Shown here in pieces: positions 1 to 7,749 of a stretch of DNA of 11,293 nt. The stretch comes from Pelethousia sp034933245 (GTDB lineage Bacteria > Bacillota > Clostridia > Christensenellales > CAG-138). The stretch covers positions 1-11,293 of the forward strand of contig JAYFNX010000021.1 in the NCBI GenBank assembly GCA_034933245.1. The letters are read 5' to 3'. Position 1 is the stretch's first letter. Each line of letters opens with the position of its first letter. The position numbers and the translations under genes were made by a program. The notes under the pieces are model-generated. The model was not told the DNA's origin and made no database searches. It saw only the letters and a list, made by a program, of their open reading frames with translations.

Positions 1-57
1 CATGGCGGTATTAAAAAAACAATACTTGACGAACAACTAGGAGGAACAAACAAATGA
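1..57 (+). CDS. C-terminal end of an upstream gene, probably the ABC transporter ATPase (partial)
   Basis: Frame 1 is open from the first base and ends at TGA (55-57), giving 18 residues that end in DEQLGGTNK. The stop overlaps the ATG of the next gene as ATGA (54-57), the usual sign of translational coupling inside an operon. The following genes encode a binding protein and a permease of the TauA/SsuA type and no ATPase is present downstream, so the missing TauB/SsuB-like ATPase is the expected upstream partner. The fragment is too short for any domain motif to be seen. The assignment rests on overlap and context only. The other two forward frames stop quickly. Confidence 0.55.
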   Translation, partial: HGGIKKTILDEQLGGTNK

Positions 58-1142
58 AAAGAATGAAACGTTCATTCGCACTGGTACTTGTCGGCATCAT
101 GACGGCCGTGCTGCTTGCCGGATGCAGCGTACCCGCACCCGAAGCAACGGCTACCCCCGATACTACCAATATACCTGCAACCGCTACGGATGCCCAGGAA
201 AATGCTCCTGAGGCTACCGAAGCTGCCGAACCCAAGGAACTGACCACCGTATCCATTCAGATCGACGGCGCCGCCGTTCCCTATTATGCGCCGCTATACC
301 TTGCCCAGGAAAAAGGATATTTTGCAGAGCAAGGCCTGAATGTGGAATTCTACTATGCCGCTGCAGCCGATATCGTGAAGAACGTGGCCGCGGGCAATGT
401 GGAATTTGGTTTCCCGAATGCGGATTCCGTAATTCTTGCCAAGTCCCAGGAAATCCCTGTGAAGGTTGTGCATACCACGTATCAAAACGGCTTGGGCGCC
501 ACGATCTTCCCCACCAACTCCGACATTAAGACCCCTGCCGACCTGAAGGGCAAGAAAATTGCCGTTACAAGCCTTGGCAGCCCGAATTACATCCAGCTCC
601 AGGTTCTGCTCAAGAAAAACGGTCTGACGCTTGACGATGTCCAGGTCGAAATCATCGGTACCGGCGCTATTCTGAACGCGCTCACCACCGGCGAGGTAGA
701 TGCGATTGTGTTCAGCATGCTGCGCACCATCGAGCTCAATGCTTCCGGCTTCGAGGCCAGCGAGTTCCGTTCGGACGATTTCCTTCCTTCCTTCGGTAAC
801 GTTCTGATAACCGGCGACCAGTATGCTGCGGAGCATCCGGAAATCGTAGAAGCCTTCCGCGCCGCGCTTACCAAGAGCATTGAGTATATCTGCGCCGGCA
901 ATACCGAAGAAGCTGTTGATATGGCCATTGAAAAGTATGCGCCTACCTTCGCTGAAAAGCGCGATATTACCGTTCAGATTCTCAACGAGGTGTTTATCCC
1001 CTACCTGTGGCAGAGCGATTACACCAAGGCTAACGGGATTGGCGCTTCCGACCCCGCTCGCTGGGATAATCTGATCAAAACTTCCAAGGAATACGGGATT
1101 ATTGATGCGGAATTCGCTTCCACGGAGTTGCTTTACAACTAA
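54..1142 (+). CDS. ABC transporter substrate-binding lipoprotein, NMT1/TauA/SsuA-like
   Basis: This is the extracytoplasmic receptor that captures a small solute and hands it to the permease. The 362-residue product starts with a basic, then hydrophobic signal peptide and a clear lipobox LAGC at 21-24, so Cys24 should be lipidated and anchor it to the outer face of the membrane. Residues 25-62 form a low-complexity Ala/Thr/Pro/Glu tether. The folded part begins near 65 and has the typical NMT1-like pattern: YYAPLYLAQEKGYFAEQGL (77-95), AAGNVEFGF (112-120), a 'DLKGKKIAV..LGSP' segment (163-177) and a TTGEVDAIVF segment (211-220). The start at 54 has AGGAGG (39-44) nine bases upstream; the ATG at 63 is too far from it. 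It probably belongs to one operon with the upstream ATPase fragment and the downstream permease. Family members bind taurine, alkanesulfonates, thiamine pyrimidines or riboflavin; the ligand here cannot be told from sequence. Confidence 0.9.
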   Translation: MKRMKRSFALVLVGIMTAVLLAGCSVPAPEATATPDTTNIPATATDAQENAPEATEAAEPKELTTVSIQIDGAAVPYYAPLYLAQEKGYFAEQGLNVEFYYAAAADIVKNVAAGNVEFGFPNADSVILAKSQEIPVKVVHTTYQNGLGATIFPTNSDIKTPADLKGKKIAVTSLGSPNYIQLQVLLKKNGLTLDDVQVEIIGTGAILNALTTGEVDAIVFSMLRTIELNASGFEASEFRSDDFLPSFGNVLITGDQYAAEHPEIVEAFRAALTKSIEYICAGNTEEAVDMAIEKYAPTFAEKRDITVQILNEVFIPYLWQSDYTKANGIGASDPARWDNLIKTSKEYGIIDAEFASTELLYN

Positions 1143-1176
1143 GACGATACAATCGGGTAAATAAGTTGAGGTGCCT

Positions 1177-1956
1177 ATGTTTTACCAGAAACACAAACAT
1201 ATTATCCTGCCTTTGGTGGTTTTCCCTATAATCCTGTTGGTATGGGAGCTCCTTGTCCTTATGCTTCATGTTCCGGACTATCTGCTCCCGCGTCCCTCCA
1301 GGCTGGTAGGATATATGGTTGAGCTGTTCCGCTTTGGCGGAATCATGAAGCATATCCTGGTAACGCTTGAAGAGATCCTGCTGGGGACTATTATTGGGAT
1401 TGGTATCGGCCTAGTAGTAGGCTATATCATGGCCAAGATACGGGTGATCGAGCGGCTGATCATGCCTTTCGTGATCATTTTGCAAACCGCACCCAAGATC
1501 TCGCTGGCACCTCTGTTTATTCTATGGATGGGCCTTGGCATCAAGTCAAAATTGGCACTTGTGATCTTGGTCGTCATGTTCCCCATTATGATAAACCAAG
1601 TGTTGGCTATTCGCACCATAGACGAAAACGCGTATAACCTGATGAAAATCCTACGGGCAAAGAAATTCCAAACTTTCCTCTATCTTGAATTGCCCTATTC
1701 CTTCGAGATGCTGCTCTCCGGCATCAAGCTCGCTATCACGCAAGCGGTCACCGGCGCCGTTATAGGCGAAATGATAGGCGCCAAAGCAGGGCTGGGATAC
1801 CTTTTAACGCTTGGCAGCGAAACCTACGATATCAATATGATCTTGTCGGCGGTAATCGTTCTAAGCTTCATCGGCCTATTCCTGTACCTGCTATCCAGCG
1901 GCCTTGAAAAGAAGGTCCTCTTCTGGAAAGAGGTTGATCGGAGCGTAGCGGGATAA
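1177..1956 (+). CDS. ABC transporter permease, TauC/SsuC-like (BPD-type)
   Basis: This is the membrane channel subunit of the same uptake system. The 259-residue product has about six hydrophobic segments (near 8-30, 62-86, 96-118, 124-146, 185-203 and 220-241). The TauC/SsuC hallmarks are present: LLPRPSRLV (36-44), QTAPKISLAPLFILWMGLG (103-121), and an EAA-type coupling loop around 153-183 (MKILRAKKF, ELPYSFEMLLSGIKLA) that would contact the ATPase. The ATG at 1177 is preferred because GAGGTG (1168-1173) then serves as ribosome binding site, with five bases between its GAGG core and the start. An in-frame GTG at 1171 lies inside that site and has only weak signals upstream. It follows the binding-protein gene by 34 bases and is closed by a strong terminator, so it is the last gene of the operon. 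The substrate is unknown. Confidence 0.88.
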   Translation: MFYQKHKHIILPLVVFPIILLVWELLVLMLHVPDYLLPRPSRLVGYMVELFRFGGIMKHILVTLEEILLGTIIGIGIGLVVGYIMAKIRVIERLIMPFVIILQTAPKISLAPLFILWMGLGIKSKLALVILVVMFPIMINQVLAIRTIDENAYNLMKILRAKKFQTFLYLELPYSFEMLLSGIKLAITQAVTGAVIGEMIGAKAGLGYLLTLGSETYDINMILSAVIVLSFIGLFLYLLSSGLEKKVLFWKEVDRSVAG

Positions 1957-1983
1957 CAGACAAAAGGAAAGATAAAACGCACG

Positions 1984-2016
1984 TGCAGGCGGCTTTGCCA
2001 AGCCGCCTGCATTTTT
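1984..2016 (+). terminator. Rho-independent terminator of the ABC uptake operon
   Basis: A perfect 12-bp GC-rich stem (1984-1995 with 2000-2011) closes a TGCC loop and is followed by TTTTTATTGTTTT. It lies 27 bases after the permease stop codon. No better explanation for this structure is seen. Confidence 0.93.
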
Positions 2017-2038
2017 ATTGTTTTACCATGAGAAAAGT

Positions 2039-2056
2039 GCCGGAATACCTTCCGGC
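2039..2056. repeat. Perfect 7-bp inverted repeat, GCCGGAA-TACC-TTCCGGC
   Basis: The arms 2039-2045 and 2050-2056 are fully complementary around a four-base loop. No T-tract follows, so it is not a terminator for the + strand. It sits between the operon terminator and the candidate promoter of the response regulator, about 50 bases upstream of the -35 box. It could be an operator or a chance hairpin. Confidence 0.4.
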
Positions 2057-2106
2057 GGAAGCGAATGTGCTTGCAATTATTTACAAAAAAGCAACCATCC
2101 CTGCTC

Positions 2107-2136
2107 TTGCTAGGGCCATCGGGCGCATGCTATGAT
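2107..2136 (+). promoter_or_regulatory. Candidate promoter of the response regulator/kinase genes
   Basis: An extended -10 box, TGCTATGAT (2128-2136, core TATGAT 2131-2136), lies 18 bases downstream of TTGCTA (2107-2112). The -10 matches TATAAT at five of six positions and the -35 matches TTGACA at four of six. Transcription would start near 2143, leaving a leader of about 20 bases that contains the ribosome binding site. The position is right because the previous operon is terminated just upstream. Confidence 0.6.
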
Positions 2137-2152
2137 GTGGCTAAAGACGCAA

Positions 2153-2158
2153 AGGAGG
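2153..2158 (+). promoter_or_regulatory. Ribosome binding site that fixes the response regulator start
   Basis: AGGAGG with six bases to the ATG at 2165. It lies downstream of the alternative in-frame ATG at 2132, which therefore is unlikely to be used. Confidence 0.85.
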
Positions 2159-2164
2159 GGTCGC

Positions 2165-2845
2165 ATGCAGGAAAGGGAACGCATATTCATCGTGGAAGAT
2201 GATCCTACGCTGTGTAAGCTGCTTTCCGAGGGCCTCACACGCTGGGGCTATCTTCCTTTTTGCGCGGAGGATTTTTCCCGGGTGGACGAGGAATATACTC
2301 GCTGCAATCCCCAACTGGTGCTTCTGGATATTTCCCTGCCTTGTTACAGCGGGTATCACTGGTGCGCGCAGATTCGCAGGCGCTCCGCCGTGCCCATTGT
2401 GTTCCTTTCCTCCCATAATGAGGATATGGACATCATCATGGCCATGCAAATGGGAGGGGATGATTATCTGGTTAAGCCCTTTTCGCTGGACGTGCTCATT
2501 GCAAAGCTGCAGGCGGTGCTGCGGCGCGGCGCAGGGAATGCAACCCCTGAGCTGGAATTCTGGGGCGCCCGGCTGAGCCCTGGCGAGGGCTGCCTGTATA
2601 TAAAAGAAGGGAAAATAGAGCTTACCAAGAACGAACTGAGAATTCTACAGACGCTGCTGGAGCGCAAAGGCCGCTTGGTATCCCGCATGGAATTGATGCT
2701 GCGCTTGTGGGACAGCGATAGCTTTATAGATGAAAACACGCTCACCGTTAATATAAACCGCTTGCGCAAGAAGCTGGATGCCGCGGGGCTTTCCGGCTGC
2801 ATCGGCACCCGGCGGGGGGAGGGATATCTGCTGCATGAGAAATAA
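2165..2845 (+). CDS. OmpR-family response regulator of a Bce-type module
   Basis: This is a cytoplasmic DNA-binding regulator that should be phosphorylated by the overlapping kinase and activate the neighbouring ABC transporter genes. The 226-residue product has a receiver domain (about 5-120) with the acidic pair Asp12/Asp13, phospho-acceptor Asp55 in LLDISLP, a Ser switch residue in FLSS (80-83) and Lys104 in the LVKPF motif. A trans-reg-C winged helix follows (about 128-224) with ELTKNELRILQTLL (152-165) and the recognition region NTLTVNINRLRKKL (191-204). The start at 2165 is favoured over the in-frame ATG at 2132 because AGGAGG (2153-2158) lies six bases before it and because 2132 falls inside the candidate -10 box. 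The order regulator, kinase, ATPase, permease is that of BceRS-BceAB modules. Confidence 0.92.
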   Translation: MQERERIFIVEDDPTLCKLLSEGLTRWGYLPFCAEDFSRVDEEYTRCNPQLVLLDISLPCYSGYHWCAQIRRRSAVPIVFLSSHNEDMDIIMAMQMGGDDYLVKPFSLDVLIAKLQAVLRRGAGNATPELEFWGARLSPGEGCLYIKEGKIELTKNELRILQTLLERKGRLVSRMELMLRLWDSDSFIDENTLTVNINRLRKKLDAAGLSGCIGTRRGEGYLLHEK

Positions 2846-3842
2846 GCGCCCCCCTGCGGTTGATCTTTTTGCATACATCGGGTATCGGCGGGTGCTGTTT
2901 CTATATGCGCTTGCAAGCGGGGCTCTCGCGTTTCTATTCCTTGCCCTCAGCGGCGAAACGCCGCAGGATGATATTCGCTATGTGCTATTGCTTCTGGTTG
3001 TATCGCTTATCCTCGTGGTTTTGCCGGATTTTATTTGCTTTCGGCGCAAATTGGCCGCGCTGGCGCAGGTTCTGGAAGAGCTAAACGGGTTCGAGCAGGC
3101 CCTGCCGGAAGGCGCGGACGCCATGGAGCGTATGTATAGGGAAATCGCCGGGGGATTTCGTGCGCGGGCGGAAGAAGAAAAAGCGGCTATCTTGGGTGCA
3201 CACCACGCATCCCAGGCCTATTTTACCCAATGGATGCACCAGATAAAAACACCCCTTGCGGCCATTCGGCTGCTAATGGATGCGCCGCAGATCGACAAAG
3301 CGCTTTTGGCCCGGCAGCTTTTTGAGGTGGAGCGCTATGCCGAGCTTGCCCTGCAATATGTCCGCAGCGAGGATATGGCGGCGGATCTCATCCTCTCGCG
3401 CACGCCGCTTGATCCCATGGTGCGTGCGTGCGTCAAAAAGTATGCGCCGCTGTTTATCGGAAAAGGCCTTTCGGCGCAAGTCGCGCCCCTTGCGCTTGCG
3501 CCAATTACGGATGGGAAATGGTTTGCGTTTCTCTTTGAGCAGCTTCTTTCCAATGCCGTTAAGTATACGGAAACAGGCGGCGTGCGTGTATATCTGCGCG
3601 ATCGTACGCTGGTGCTGGAGGATACGGGAGAGGGCATACGGCCCGAGGATATGGCCCGTGTGTTTGAATACGGCTATACGGGCCAAAACGGGAGGCTGGA
3701 CAAGCGGGCGACAGGCATCGGGCTCTACCTCGCCCGGCGGGCGGCGGAGGCACTGGGCATTCTCCTTGCCCTGGAATCTACACCCGGGAAGGGTACCCGG
3801 GCGATGCTTACGTTTCCATCCAATCCGCCCGGGTTCGAGTGA
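2835..3842 (+). CDS. Intramembrane-sensing histidine kinase, BceS-like
   Basis: This is a membrane kinase that reports transporter activity to the response regulator. The 335-residue product has two N-terminal membrane helices (about 18-38 and 48-65) joined by a loop of only about ten residues, so it has no real extracellular sensor. This is the hallmark of Bce-type kinases, which sense through the ABC permease. The catalytic part shows the H-box FTQWMHQIKTPLAAI with His135, the N-box EQLLSNAVKYT with Asn240, the G1 box EDTGEGI (262-268), the F-box FEYGYTG and the G2 box ATGIGLYLA (292-300), so it looks fully active. The start at 2835 is chosen because GGAGGG upstream fits at about eleven bases and because this gives a short overlap (2835-2845) with the regulator. 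An upstream in-frame start at 2778 would add 19 Pro/Gly-rich residues inside the regulator gene and is unlikely. Confidence 0.92.
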   Translation: MRNKRPPAVDLFAYIGYRRVLFLYALASGALAFLFLALSGETPQDDIRYVLLLLVVSLILVVLPDFICFRRKLAALAQVLEELNGFEQALPEGADAMERMYREIAGGFRARAEEEKAAILGAHHASQAYFTQWMHQIKTPLAAIRLLMDAPQIDKALLARQLFEVERYAELALQYVRSEDMAADLILSRTPLDPMVRACVKKYAPLFIGKGLSAQVAPLALAPITDGKWFAFLFEQLLSNAVKYTETGGVRVYLRDRTLVLEDTGEGIRPEDMARVFEYGYTGQNGRLDKRATGIGLYLARRAAEALGILLALESTPGKGTRAMLTFPSNPPGFE

Positions 3843-3853
3843 CAAAACTGTAA
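3840..3853. promoter_or_regulatory. BceR-type operator, TGACA-AAAC-TGTAA
   Basis: This 14-base site fits the consensus TNACA-N4-TGTAA described for BceR-type regulators at every defined position. Its first three bases are the stop codon of the kinase gene. It lies about 30 bases upstream of a candidate -35 box and about 100 bases before the ATPase gene, where an activating regulator would be expected. The match is directly visible; binding by the regulator encoded here is inferred. Confidence 0.75.
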
Positions 3854-3869
3854 GAAACCCCGTCTGCAT

Positions 3870-3876
3870 TGTAAGA
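3870..3876 (+). promoter_or_regulatory. Second regulator half-site TGTAAGA
   Basis: TGTAAGA at 3870-3876 repeats TGTAAGA at 3849-3855 with a period of 21 bp, two turns of the helix. OmpR-family dimers often bind phased direct repeats. It lacks the TNACA half and is therefore a weaker site. It ends eight bases upstream of the candidate -35. Confidence 0.45.
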
Positions 3877-3884
3877 GAATAGAA

Positions 3885-3913
3885 TTGCAGGCTTGCCGCC
3901 TATCCGATAGACT
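3885..3913 (+). promoter_or_regulatory. Candidate regulated promoter of the ABC transporter genes
   Basis: TTGCAG (3885-3890) and TAGACT (3908-3913) are separated by 17 bases. The -35 matches the consensus at three of six positions and the -10 at four of six, the weak quality expected for an activator-dependent promoter. The operator and the second half-site lie just upstream. The start point would be near 3920, with a leader of about 30 bases. Confidence 0.45.
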
Positions 3914-3939
3914 TTTCTTAGGCTGGGATACCGGCTGGA

Positions 3940-3944
3940 AAGGA
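3940..3944 (+). promoter_or_regulatory. Ribosome binding site that selects the ATPase start
   Basis: AAGGA with seven bases to the ATG at 3952. The first ATG at 3946 lies one base after it, too close to be served by it. Confidence 0.7.
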
Positions 3945-3951
3945 CATGGGT

Positions 3952-4708
<757 letters not shown>

Positions 4709-4716
<8 letters not shown>

Positions 4717-6430
4717 ATCCTTTTACCTCCGGCTGGCACTTGCCAACGCAAGACGCAACCGGCAGGTGTATGTTCCCTATGCGTTCGCCACGGCTATTAT
4801 CAGTGGCGTATACTTTTTAATTCTTGCCATGATTTTCTCTCCGGGATTGTCAAACTTGCCGGGCGGAGATACGGCCAAAGCCATGTTTACCGCGGGGATC
4901 GTAGTGTTCACGCTGTTTGCCTACTTCTTTATGCTTTATGTAAACGCTTTTTTAGTTAAGCGCCGTAAAAAGGAGTTTGGCCTGTATAGCGTGCTGGGGA
5001 TGAACCGGAAGCAGATTGCGCGCATCGTGGTGTGCGAGAACCTTCTCGTAGTAAGCGCGGGGGTTTTCATGGGCGTGGCGTTGGGCTCCGTGCTGGGAAG
5101 GCTATTGTTCCTGGTGCTGCTGCATATTATGCGTGCGGCGGTGGCCGGCAGCCTATTCATCCTGCCGCTGGAAGCATTTTGGGGTACGGCCGCGCTGTTC
5201 CTTGTCGCCTTTGTTAGCACCGCCATCTATAACAGCGTAAGCATTCATATAGCAAACACCGCCGAATTGCTAAAGAGTGACCGGCAGAGCGAAAAAAGGC
5301 CGGGCCCTGTGCTGCCCGGCGCCCTTCTGGGCTTGGTGCTGCTGCTTGGGGCCTATGCCGCGGCTTTGCTTATTAAAAACATGGGGATGGCGCTTATGCT
5401 GTTTTTCCCGGCCGCGTTTATCGTCATTCTCGCTACCTACCTCCTCTTCGGCGCCGGATGTATGGCTTTTTTGCAACTGCTGCGTAAAAATAAGCGACTG
5501 TATTACAAGCCGGGAAACTTTATCGCCATCTCATCCATGTTCCACCGCATGCGGCAGAACGCGCGAGGCCTTGCCACCATCTGTGTGCTCTCCACGATGC
5601 TGATTGTTACGGTAGCCGGTTCTTCCTCCCTTTACCTCGGGCAGGAGGAGATCCTCCGTGCGAACTATCCTTATGACATCCGCATCCACATCAATCCCGT
5701 GGAGGGAGGGGAGATGCCGGATACGGCGCGCATAGACGCGCTGATCGGGCAATTGGCCGCGAGAAACAACGTGGCGGCCGACGGCCCTAAGGATAAGCTT
5801 CTGTTCACACAGGATAGGGAGGAAGAACATCCGGGTTTCATCCTGGTGCCAGAGGATTCCGTTGTAGAGGAGTTGCGGCACGCGTTGTTGCTAAACCATA
5901 CGCTCATGCTGAACGCCGCAGGCACACAAGACGATGCTGTGCGCTTTGCGGCTGCGCTCAACGAAGCCCTTGCCCAGGATTTTCCCGAAGCGACGTTTAC
6001 CATGCGCACCATTTATGAGGCGCGAACCGATGGGTATGGTATCTTCGGCGGCCTGCTGTTTTTAGGCGCTTTCTTCGGGGTGCTGTTCCTCGCGCTCACG
6101 GTGCTGATGATTTACTTTAAGCAGGTAACGGAGGGGCAGGAGGATAAGGATCGCTTTGAAATTCTCCAGAAGGTCGGCATGTCGGACAGTGACGTGCGTT
6201 TTACCATCAACCGCCAGATACTCTGGATCTTTTTCCTGCCGCTTGCCGGCGCCCTGGCGCATACGCTGGCGGCCAGCCCTATGATCGCCACCATGCTGGA
6301 AGCTTTCAAGCTTTACAATCATGCTCTCACGGTGCGCTGCGTGCTGGCGACTTCCGCAGTGTTCGCACTAACCTATCTGTTGGTCTACCGGCAGACGGCC
6401 AGCGTCTATTACCGCCTGGTGCGGCGGTAA
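4709..6430 (+). CDS. ABC transporter permease, BceB-like FtsX family with a short extracellular domain
   Basis: This is the membrane subunit that would recognise a peptide antibiotic or its lipid-target complex and signal to the kinase. The 573-residue product has about ten hydrophobic segments (near 21-41, 60-84, 104-122, 125-140, 155-175, 202-222, 226-256, 288-306, 446-470 and 500-523, with a last one at 543-560; some of these boundaries may merge). FtsX-type loops appear after helix 2 (KRRKKEFGLYSVLGMNRKQI, 84-103) and again at 481-500 (DRFEILQKVGMSDSDVRFTI). A hydrophilic stretch at about 310-445 is the extracellular domain between helices 7 and 8, clearly shorter than in Bacillus subtilis BceB (protein of about 646 residues). 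The start at 4709 has GGAGGTG (4699-4705) and overlaps the ATPase stop as ATGCATAA. A longer frame from 4580 would lie deep inside the ATPase gene and is rejected. The antibiotic recognised is unknown. Confidence 0.88.
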
Positions 6431-6450
6431 CGGCATGCGTTTACAAACGA

Positions 6451-6484
6451 AAAAACAACCGGTGCATTCGCGCCGGTTGTTTTT
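6451..6484. terminator. Bidirectional intrinsic terminator between convergent operons
   Basis: A 15-pair stem (6451-6465 with 6470-6484, one G-T pair) closes an ATTC loop. The left arm begins with an A-run and the right arm ends in TTTT followed by CTTCTTTT, so the structure can act on both strands. It lies 20 bases after the permease stop and about 70 bases beyond the stop of the convergent M20 gene. Confidence 0.88.
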
Positions 6485-6555
6485 CTTCTTTTACAAGGGG
6501 TATGCGCTAACCTTCCAGGGCAGCAAAGCGCTAAACTTGGCTGTCGCATCCGCCT

Positions 6556-7737
6556 TTAGAGCAAGGCAACCAGATTAACGTAAAACGCGCAGGCCTCTTT
6601 TAAATCTTCAATGCGGCAGCATTCATCCACCGTATGGCACATGTCTTCCATGCCGGCGCCAAATATGATGGTGGGGATCTTCAAAAGTCCGGCGCTGCTT
6701 ACCGCATTCGTTGTTCCTTTAAAGCGGAATTCCGTTATCTCTTTGCCGGTAAGGGCTTTGTAAGCCTTATGGCTGGCCTGCACAAGCGGGTGGTCGCTTT
6801 CTAGCGCAAAGGCCGGGAACAGGCAGCGCATAAATGCCTGCTCTCCGTTCCACGTTGTTTCCTCGGTGGTCACGATGCTCCATTTTGCGCCTGTTCCCGC
6901 CACCAGCGCATCCATCTCCTCTGCCAGGGACTCTTCCGTCTGAGAAACGGTGATGCGGCGGTCCAGATAAGCGCTGCAATGGTAGGGTACCGCATTCATG
7001 GAGGCGGCTTCGCTTTCGATCTTGGTTAGGGCCACGGAGCCGTTGCGTCTGTTTTCGGCCAAGAGCCTGGTGCTCCATGCTTCCACCCGCCGTACGATCT
7101 CCTGCATCAGGTATACGGCGTTGACCCCATCTTCCGGCCGGCTGCCATGGGAGGATTTCCCGCTCATATCCAACCGGTATAGGACCCGTCCTCCATGGCC
7201 CCTGCATAGACGCAAATCGGTGGGCTCGGGAATAATGACACAGTCCGGGTGCAGGCCGTTGTTGGCAATAACCTGCCGCAAAGCCACGCCGTCCATATCC
7301 TCCTCCATGGTGGAGAAGGAGACCACAATCCGCTTGTTTTGACATAAATCAAGCTTTTTGAGCAATGCCGCCGCATATACGCTTACGGCGCCGGGGCATT
7401 TCATGTCGGAAGCGCCTAACCCATACAGCAGCCCATCCCTGATCTCCGCGCCGAAGGGGTCCACGCTCCACAGGCTGCGGTCCCCTTCCCGAACGGTGTC
7501 TGCATGGCTGTCAAACATAACCGTAACAGGACCTTCGCCGATGATGCCCACGGCATTTCCCGTCTTGTCGATAAACGCCTGGTCATACCCCAGCGCTTCC
7601 ATCTCCCGCACCACCCGTTCCACCACGCCCTTTTCTTCAAAGGTGTAGCTGGGAATGCGCAGCAGATCCTGGCAGAAGGCCAGCAATCCGGGGAAAACGG
7701 CCTGTACTTCCGCTTTGATTCCTTCCGTGTTTACCAT
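6556..7737 (-). CDS. M20-family zinc metallohydrolase, YgeY-like (ArgE/DapE/ACY1 superfamily)
   Basis: This is a cytoplasmic two-metal amidohydrolase that splits an amide bond in a peptide or N-acyl amino acid. The 393-residue product has the metal motif HAD (His78, Asp80), the bridging Asp111 in GASDMK, the catalytic base and metal ligand Glu145/Glu146 in MEEDMDG, Glu171 in PEPTD, the lid-domain His197 in SSHGS and the last metal ligand His368 in CHTVDE. All expected ligands are present. The spacing and phrases around 145-205 (EED-DG, EPTD, RG-GR, HGS-PE-G-NA) resemble YgeY of E. coli. The start at 7737 is favoured because GAGGAG (7744-7749) lies six bases before it; in-frame ATGs at 7761 and 7800 lie inside the upstream gene. 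It starts ten bases after the 200-residue membrane protein gene and is the last gene of the minus-strand operon. The substrate is not known. Confidence 0.88.
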   Translation of the reverse strand: MVNTEGIKAEVQAVFPGLLAFCQDLLRIPSYTFEEKGVVERVVREMEALGYDQAFIDKTGNAVGIIGEGPVTVMFDSHADTVREGDRSLWSVDPFGAEIRDGLLYGLGASDMKCPGAVSVYAAALLKKLDLCQNKRIVVSFSTMEEDMDGVALRQVIANNGLHPDCVIIPEPTDLRLCRGHGGRVLYRLDMSGKSSHGSRPEDGVNAVYLMQEIVRRVEAWSTRLLAENRRNGSVALTKIESEAASMNAVPYHCSAYLDRRITVSQTEESLAEEMDALVAGTGAKWSIVTTEETTWNGEQAFMRCLFPAFALESDHPLVQASHKAYKALTGKEITEFRFKGTTNAVSSAGLLKIPTIIFGAGMEDMCHTVDECCRIEDLKEACAFYVNLVALL

Positions 7738-7743
7738 ATGCTT

Positions 7744-7749
7744 CTCCTC
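7744..7749 (-). promoter_or_regulatory. Ribosome binding site of the M20 gene
   Basis: GAGGAG on the minus strand with six bases to the ATG at 7737. It overlaps the stop codon of the upstream gene (7748-7750), so the two genes are probably translated from one message. It rules against the two upstream in-frame ATGs. Confidence 0.8.

Noticed and set aside
294..836. A 180-codon minus-strand frame opposite the binding-protein gene
   Set aside because: No domain, signal peptide or ribosome binding site; it lies wholly inside a clear lipoprotein gene.
3273..3882. Long open frames on both strands overlapping the kinase gene
   Set aside because: They are Arg/Pro-rich shadows of the kinase coding sequence, which has all catalytic boxes in its own frame.
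6485..6555. Possible small gene or element between the terminator and the M20 stop codon
   Set aside because: The stretch is about 70 bases, with only a short GCGCTAA direct repeat and no open frame with a start signal.
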